DNA of 9,916 bases from Oscillospiraceae bacterium. Its GTDB lineage: Bacteria > Bacillota > Clostridia > Oscillospirales > Acutalibacteraceae. The position numbers and the translations under genes are program-made. Shown in pieces: positions 6,168 to 9,916 of the stretch. How positions within the stretch are numbered: position 1 is the first letter of the stretch; every line of letters begins with the position of its first letter. The notes under the pieces were generated by a model, which worked only from the letters and a program-made list of their open reading frames with translations, did not search any database and had not been told where the DNA came from. The DNA lies in the NCBI GenBank assembly GCA_031254555.1, contig JAIRUF010000143.1:1-9916 (forward strand). Reading direction: 5' to 3'.

Positions 6168-7480
6168 ACAAGTCTCCCCACAGCGAAAAAAATTATTACA
6201 ACAATGCCGACCAAAACCTCATTTGTTCGCGCTCTTACGATTTTCACACCGACGTAATCACACTTTTTCCGCAGCAATAGCTGCGGCGGTATGGCCGCGA
6301 ATATAAAGATAATGTATATGACAAAAAGCAACCAGCTCATGCCCGTTATAATAAGTGTGGGAACCGCAATAAAAACTACGGATTTTGCGAATGAATAAAA
6401 AGTTGCCATCTTGTATCCAAAACCACGATATTTTTTAACCCGGTGATATGTATTCAACGTTAAATGGCAGGCAAACGAAAGAGAAAATGCAATGTATAAA
6501 ATATCGCGGTACTCCGAGAGAAAAACTGAAAACCACAGGCATACCAACCCTATAAAAACATTTGCTTCAACTACATGATATGGGATCGGTTCCTGCTTTT
6601 CTTTTTCTTTCATCATAGGCATAATGCCGAACGTAAGCATCATGGCAGCCGGAGGAACAATCCATAAAATTCCGCCCTGTATAAAAACAACATATCCAAA
6701 TAACAGAGCATATGCTGCCGACAGCCCACTGATTGTCGTTGTCCTATAAACAAACAGTGCCATAACAAAGAAGATTACCATTATTCCGAAATTAATAAGT
6801 AACTCCTGCAATGTCAGGCTCATATTGTATCTCAAAAAGCTGTATACCAACAGCGGCAACAGCAGATTGTCATTCCCGTTTCTGCTAACCACTTCCACCA
6901 TGGCAGCAAGCAAACCTATTAAAAAGCTGATGACCAGAACTTCAGACCGCCCGATCTCCGTCATCAATTGGAGAGGAACCAACACGCACGTGAATGCAGT
7001 GATGAAAAACATTATGCTCCCCTCGGAGCTTTTTTTATCTTCCTGTTCGCCTGCCAGGTTATTTTTGCCGTAACGAATCCCTACCAGTGCAGCAACACTG
7101 TCCGCAAAAGTTAGGACAAGGATCGGAATCAAATACTCCACAACCGACTTATGTAATATAAACACGATCATGATTGAAATAATATAATAAAGCTCACCTA
7201 AGGATTTTCGATTGATGCCAAACAAGGACGCGCCCACATTCTCACGCAATACTTTATTAAAACGTAGAGACAGCATAATGACAGACGAGGCAATTCCCAA
7301 CATAACCACTGATTGCTTATTGTCAAAAATATATGGGAAAGAAAGCGCTGTGCAGCCCATGGTAATGTGAATGATTTTACGCGTGGATTCGGCAGAAATG
7401 CGTGATTTTAACGAACGCGTAATCAGCATTGCCAAGCTTAGAACCAATAAAACACTCACTCCTGAGAATATGCCTTTCAT
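6164..7480 (-). CDS. Polytopic membrane protein, CTP-dependent phytol/dolichol kinase-like, with extra C-terminal membrane domain
   Basis: Integral membrane protein of 438 residues with about 14-15 hydrophobic segments. The N-terminal 215 residues carry the signature of the SEC59/VTE5 polyprenol kinase and CDP-diglyceride synthetase group: STRKIIHITMG (32-42), LTFADSVAALVGIRYGKN (123-140), KSSEGSIMFF (150-159) and EVVSRNGNDNLLLPLL (196-211), with the expected Asp, Gly-Lys, KSxEGS and DN residues in place. Such enzymes move phosphate from CTP to a lipid alcohol. The remaining 220 residues form a second membrane block (TTTISGLSAAYALLFGYVVF, then about six more segments). Its start faintly resembles DUF92/VTE6 phosphate kinases, but I cannot assign it. 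The protein is about twice the usual length of bacterial phytol kinase homologues. Genome pipelines often label such proteins phosphatidate cytidylyltransferase. It overlaps both neighbours by 4 nt. Confidence 0.82.
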   Translation of the reverse strand: MKGIFSGVSVLLVLSLAMLITRSLKSRISAESTRKIIHITMGCTALSFPYIFDNKQSVVMLGIASSVIMLSLRFNKVLRENVGASLFGINRKSLGELYYIISIMIVFILHKSVVEYLIPILVLTFADSVAALVGIRYGKNNLAGEQEDKKSSEGSIMFFITAFTCVLVPLQLMTEIGRSEVLVISFLIGLLAAMVEVVSRNGNDNLLLPLLVYSFLRYNMSLTLQELLINFGIMVIFFVMALFVYRTTTISGLSAAYALLFGYVVFIQGGILWIVPPAAMMLTFGIMPMMKEKEKQEPIPYHVVEANVFIGLVCLWFSVFLSEYRDILYIAFSLSFACHLTLNTYHRVKKYRGFGYKMATFYSFAKSVVFIAVPTLIITGMSWLLFVIYIIFIFAAIPPQLLLRKKCDYVGVKIVRARTNEVLVGIVVIIFFAVGRLV

Positions 7481-8604
7481 GCCCTCACCTTGTCCAAATA
7501 AAATTTGTTATAAAAAAACGCTTTATCCTTTTTTAAAAACAATTCATTTTTTTCCGTCAATGTTTGGACCCCGTATTTGTTGCACAACACGTCGCTGCAG
7601 CTTCTCGGCACGAGCATGTTCCAATAGGCAAGCCTCGCGCCTTGCGCTGCATTTTTAACCATGATTTCATATAGCGAATCCATACTGTCCTGTGTCATGT
7701 ACTCAAAGATATCACTTAAATTAAAGGCGTTTATTTCACCCTGGAAGTTCGCGGCAAATTCTTCTATAGGCTGTTTCTTAAATTCAATTCTATCAAGATT
7801 GTGTGTTATGGTATCATAATTTTCTTCCCTGAGTGCATAGGGGTAAACACCATCATATTGCCCATAAATAATAAAATATAAGTATGGATTCTGACTGGGA
7901 TCGAGTTCAGTCAACGCATGTTTGCAGCGACTGAGAATCCGATCGGCTACACTGCCTTCCACAAATCTGAAAAATTCTTTGTCCCGTCCCAAACGTCCCA
8001 TCATAAAACGAGAAAAAAACAGATTAAACATCGTCCGCCAACGGCGGTTGTCCCATACCTCTTCATAATAAAAGTCGCGTTCATCTTTACTTTTCGGAGC
8101 AATCAGATCCTGGACATATTTCTCCCCGTGAATCAGCGGTAATACCTTTTTACGGAACTGCTCGAAATAGCGTTCAAATTTTCCTTGGGCCATAAACCCG
8201 GCTTCAACTACCGATAAATTATTCTGCCAATAATCACGTACATCATCCGGTAGGTCCTGTTTTAGCCGTTCATTAAAAATATATGTCCTGTCCGCTTCAC
8301 CAAAGTGAGGATCCTCACCGCGCATTACCCCGCCAAACATCAGGTGCTCCTGCCAACTTAAATTACGGTACATTGCCTTCCTTAACTCACAACAAGCTAT
8401 TTGGCTGAAATTGAGATCAACAGCATAAACCTTTGACGGATTTTTGGCCAGCAGGGCAAAGGAATTGTCTCCTGCTGAGGCGATAGACAAGACCTTGTCG
8501 CCCTCATGAACATCCAATGCCTCAATCAGCAGATCGGCGTCCTCCCAAACCTGGGCGTAACGTATCGAATCAAATTTAGCTCTTTGTTCAATTTCACTCG
8601 GCAA
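7477..8604 (-). CDS. BtaA-like DUF3419 protein, SAM-dependent 3-amino-3-carboxypropyl transferase
   Basis: Related to BtaA, which moves the 3-amino-3-carboxypropyl group of S-adenosylmethionine to the free hydroxyl of diacylglycerol, giving a homoserine ether lipid, the first step to betaine lipids. The 375 residues show the family marks: IRYAQVWEDADLL (14-26), the SAM-binding stretch VLSIASAGDNSFALL (38-52) and YAVDLNFSQ (60-68), FNLSDIFEYM (294-303) and LAYWNMLVPRS (325-335). Length is close to BtaA. The start is TTG at 8604: an in-frame TGA lies 9 nt upstream and no ATG occurs before the conserved WED motif. A weak GGTGA precedes it. It overlaps the upstream gene by 11 nt. No BtaB-type methyltransferase is present, so the final product is probably not a betaine lipid. 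The family is clear; the true acceptor is inferred. Confidence 0.88.
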   Translation of the reverse strand: MPSEIEQRAKFDSIRYAQVWEDADLLIEALDVHEGDKVLSIASAGDNSFALLAKNPSKVYAVDLNFSQIACCELRKAMYRNLSWQEHLMFGGVMRGEDPHFGEADRTYIFNERLKQDLPDDVRDYWQNNLSVVEAGFMAQGKFERYFEQFRKKVLPLIHGEKYVQDLIAPKSKDERDFYYEEVWDNRRWRTMFNLFFSRFMMGRLGRDKEFFRFVEGSVADRILSRCKHALTELDPSQNPYLYFIIYGQYDGVYPYALREENYDTITHNLDRIEFKKQPIEEFAANFQGEINAFNLSDIFEYMTQDSMDSLYEIMVKNAAQGARLAYWNMLVPRSCSDVLCNKYGVQTLTEKNELFLKKDKAFFYNKFYLDKVRA

Positions 8605-9916
8605 TCTTCGTCACCAAACCTTTCTCTCCATCTAGCTCCAGCATATCACCTGTCTTCACTTGCGCCAGCAAATCCTTAACCGACACAACTGCGGGAATGC
8701 CCATTTCGCGCACAACGATAGCGGCATGGGAAAGCAGGCTTCCGTACTCCACCAACACTCCGGAGGCCACCGGGAACAACATGATCCACCCCGGATCGGT
8801 TCGCTGCGCCACCAAAATTTCGCCGTGATGGATTACAGCGCCTTTGGGGTCTGTAATGACCCTCGCACGGCCGCGGACTATACCCGGGCAGCAGCCAAGT
8901 CCTTTTAATGTACCACTGGATTGGATTTCCTGCTCATTTTCACGAATATGACGTTGGCTTAAATATGCCCCATCATAGGTTTCAAAACGGTCTGGCACAT
9001 TCCCGCTGAAGGAGGCATATTCCTTTTTGCGCACATCCGCCAGCCCGCGCAGATTTAACGTAGTCGACGTTCCTTCAATATATGCAAGCACTTCGCCGTA
9101 CTCCAAATAAAACACATCATCTGCATTGTCTAAAACACCAAAACTTGCAAACCGCATTCCGATTTCTTTGAAAATACTTCTTACAGCGCCAAACACCCTG
9201 GTTCGCTCAAAACGCAGGTTTTCACGGTTTTTGATGGTTTTCCTTGCGTTTTTCAAAATCCATTTAAATAAAGGTTGTTTAAGTCCGGCTTTTTTTAATA
9301 TACCTTTTTCATCAAAGTCATCTTTTATTTCTATAGTTTTGCCTGATTTCAATTTAAGTGCAAAATTGCCGACAGCACGATAAAAAGGAAGCGGATCATC
9401 ATTTAATGTTTCGCTCTCCAGTTTTAATTCGTTAATACACCTATCGCCAAATTTTTCGAGATAAGCGTCTGCCTTTTCCATAATTGCATTTGGTAAATTG
9501 CTTTCAATCTCATATATATTGTCAGACATCAGCAGCTCTATTAATTCCTCATTTCCGCTGACCATTTCCGCCATCTCGCGCACCCTGCGTGCGGGCTCGG
9601 CGCTGATAATATCTCCCGTATTGCGTAAAAGCCCGTTGAATTGGTTCTCATCTTCCAAGCCGCACCAATTTTTCGCGGTGTTTTTAAGAAGTCCGTAAAA
9701 AGTCATGGTAAAGAAATCGTTGATTACAGGTACATCCCTTTTCTTTAACAGCTCGCTTTCCAGACTGTGGCAATATTCTGACAATTCAAGCAGCGTAAGA
9801 TCGCTTAAATCTTTTGAGCGTACGGTATTATTTAGTAAATCCACAAACCTTTCAATGTTCTTTTCATTGTCAAGATGGTGGCGAAACAACTTCCGCACGG
9901 CAGAAAACAAAGAAGT
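8594..9916 (-). CDS. PEP-utilizer phosphotransferase (PpsA / rifampicin-phosphotransferase-like), 5' part outside window
   Basis: C-terminal part of an ATP-driven enzyme that carries phosphate on a swivelling histidine, as in PEP synthase and rifampicin phosphotransferase. The frame is open to the window edge (codons ACT TCT before the TTG at 9910), so the real start, and an expected N-terminal ATP-grasp domain, lie outside. In the visible 440 residues, numbered from that TTG, a helical middle part includes AYLEKFGDRCINELKLESE (149-167) and DDVFYLEYGEVLAYI (264-278), both matching the middle region of this family. The mobile domain follows: GLGCCPGIVRGRARVI (337-352), ILVAQRTDPGWIMLF (365-379), then the phosphohistidine loop YGSLLSHAAIVVREMGIPAVV with His395, and a closing GDMLELDGEKG. 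The residue before the catalytic His is Ser, as in rifampicin phosphotransferase-like proteins, whereas PpsA has Cys. That, and the operon, favour phosphorylation of a small molecule or lipid over PEP synthesis. Confidence 0.87.
   Translation of the reverse strand, partial: TSLFSAVRKLFRHHLDNEKNIERFVDLLNNTVRSKDLSDLTLLELSEYCHSLESELLKKRDVPVINDFFTMTFYGLLKNTAKNWCGLEDENQFNGLLRNTGDIISAEPARRVREMAEMVSGNEELIELLMSDNIYEIESNLPNAIMEKADAYLEKFGDRCINELKLESETLNDDPLPFYRAVGNFALKLKSGKTIEIKDDFDEKGILKKAGLKQPLFKWILKNARKTIKNRENLRFERTRVFGAVRSIFKEIGMRFASFGVLDNADDVFYLEYGEVLAYIEGTSTTLNLRGLADVRKKEYASFSGNVPDRFETYDGAYLSQRHIRENEQEIQSSGTLKGLGCCPGIVRGRARVITDPKGAVIHHGEILVAQRTDPGWIMLFPVASGVLVEYGSLLSHAAIVVREMGIPAVVSVKDLLAQVKTGDMLELDGEKGLVTKIAE

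Overview
The window reads almost entirely on the minus strand and comes from an endospore-forming low-GC Firmicute, most likely a clostridial-class anaerobe. The sporulation pair spoIIGA-sigE, the strong GGAGG-type ribosome binding sites, the TTG and GTG starts and the A+T-rich intergenic DNA all point that way. I cannot name a genus.

In transcription order (right to left) there are four blocks. (1) 9916-4023 is a tightly packed five-gene operon: a phosphohistidine (PEP-utilizer) phosphotransferase cut by the window edge, a BtaA-like (DUF3419) SAM-dependent aminocarboxypropyl transferase, a polytopic membrane protein with the signature of CTP-dependent phytol/dolichol-type kinases, a two-part GNAT acyltransferase, and a compact OleC-like adenylate-forming ligase. 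The genes overlap by 11, 4 and 4 nt and the last junction has a 3-nt gap, so they are probably translated in a coupled way and act on one product. The mix of enzymes suggests an unusual membrane lipid or lipid-like metabolite. It is the most novel part of the window. (2) 3866-3459 encodes a small lipoprotein with its own sigma-A-type promoter, a structured leader and a strong bidirectional terminator. (3) 3067-1577 is malQ, a complete 4-alpha-glucanotransferase, with a candidate promoter that contains an inverted repeat. (4) 1451-1 is the spoIIG operon: spoIIGA overlaps sigE by 4 nt, and sigE runs off the left edge without its region 4. A candidate promoter in front of spoIIGA has an over-long spacer and a Spo0A-box-like -35, as in the Bacillus subtilis spoIIG promoter.

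The only gene-free stretch over 300 bases is 3068-3458. It holds the lipoprotein terminator, a plus-strand terminator with no recognised plus-strand gene, and the malQ promoter region. I found no tRNA, rRNA, CRISPR array, insertion sequence or attachment site. The gene families are recognised from sequence motifs. The shared lipid pathway is inference.
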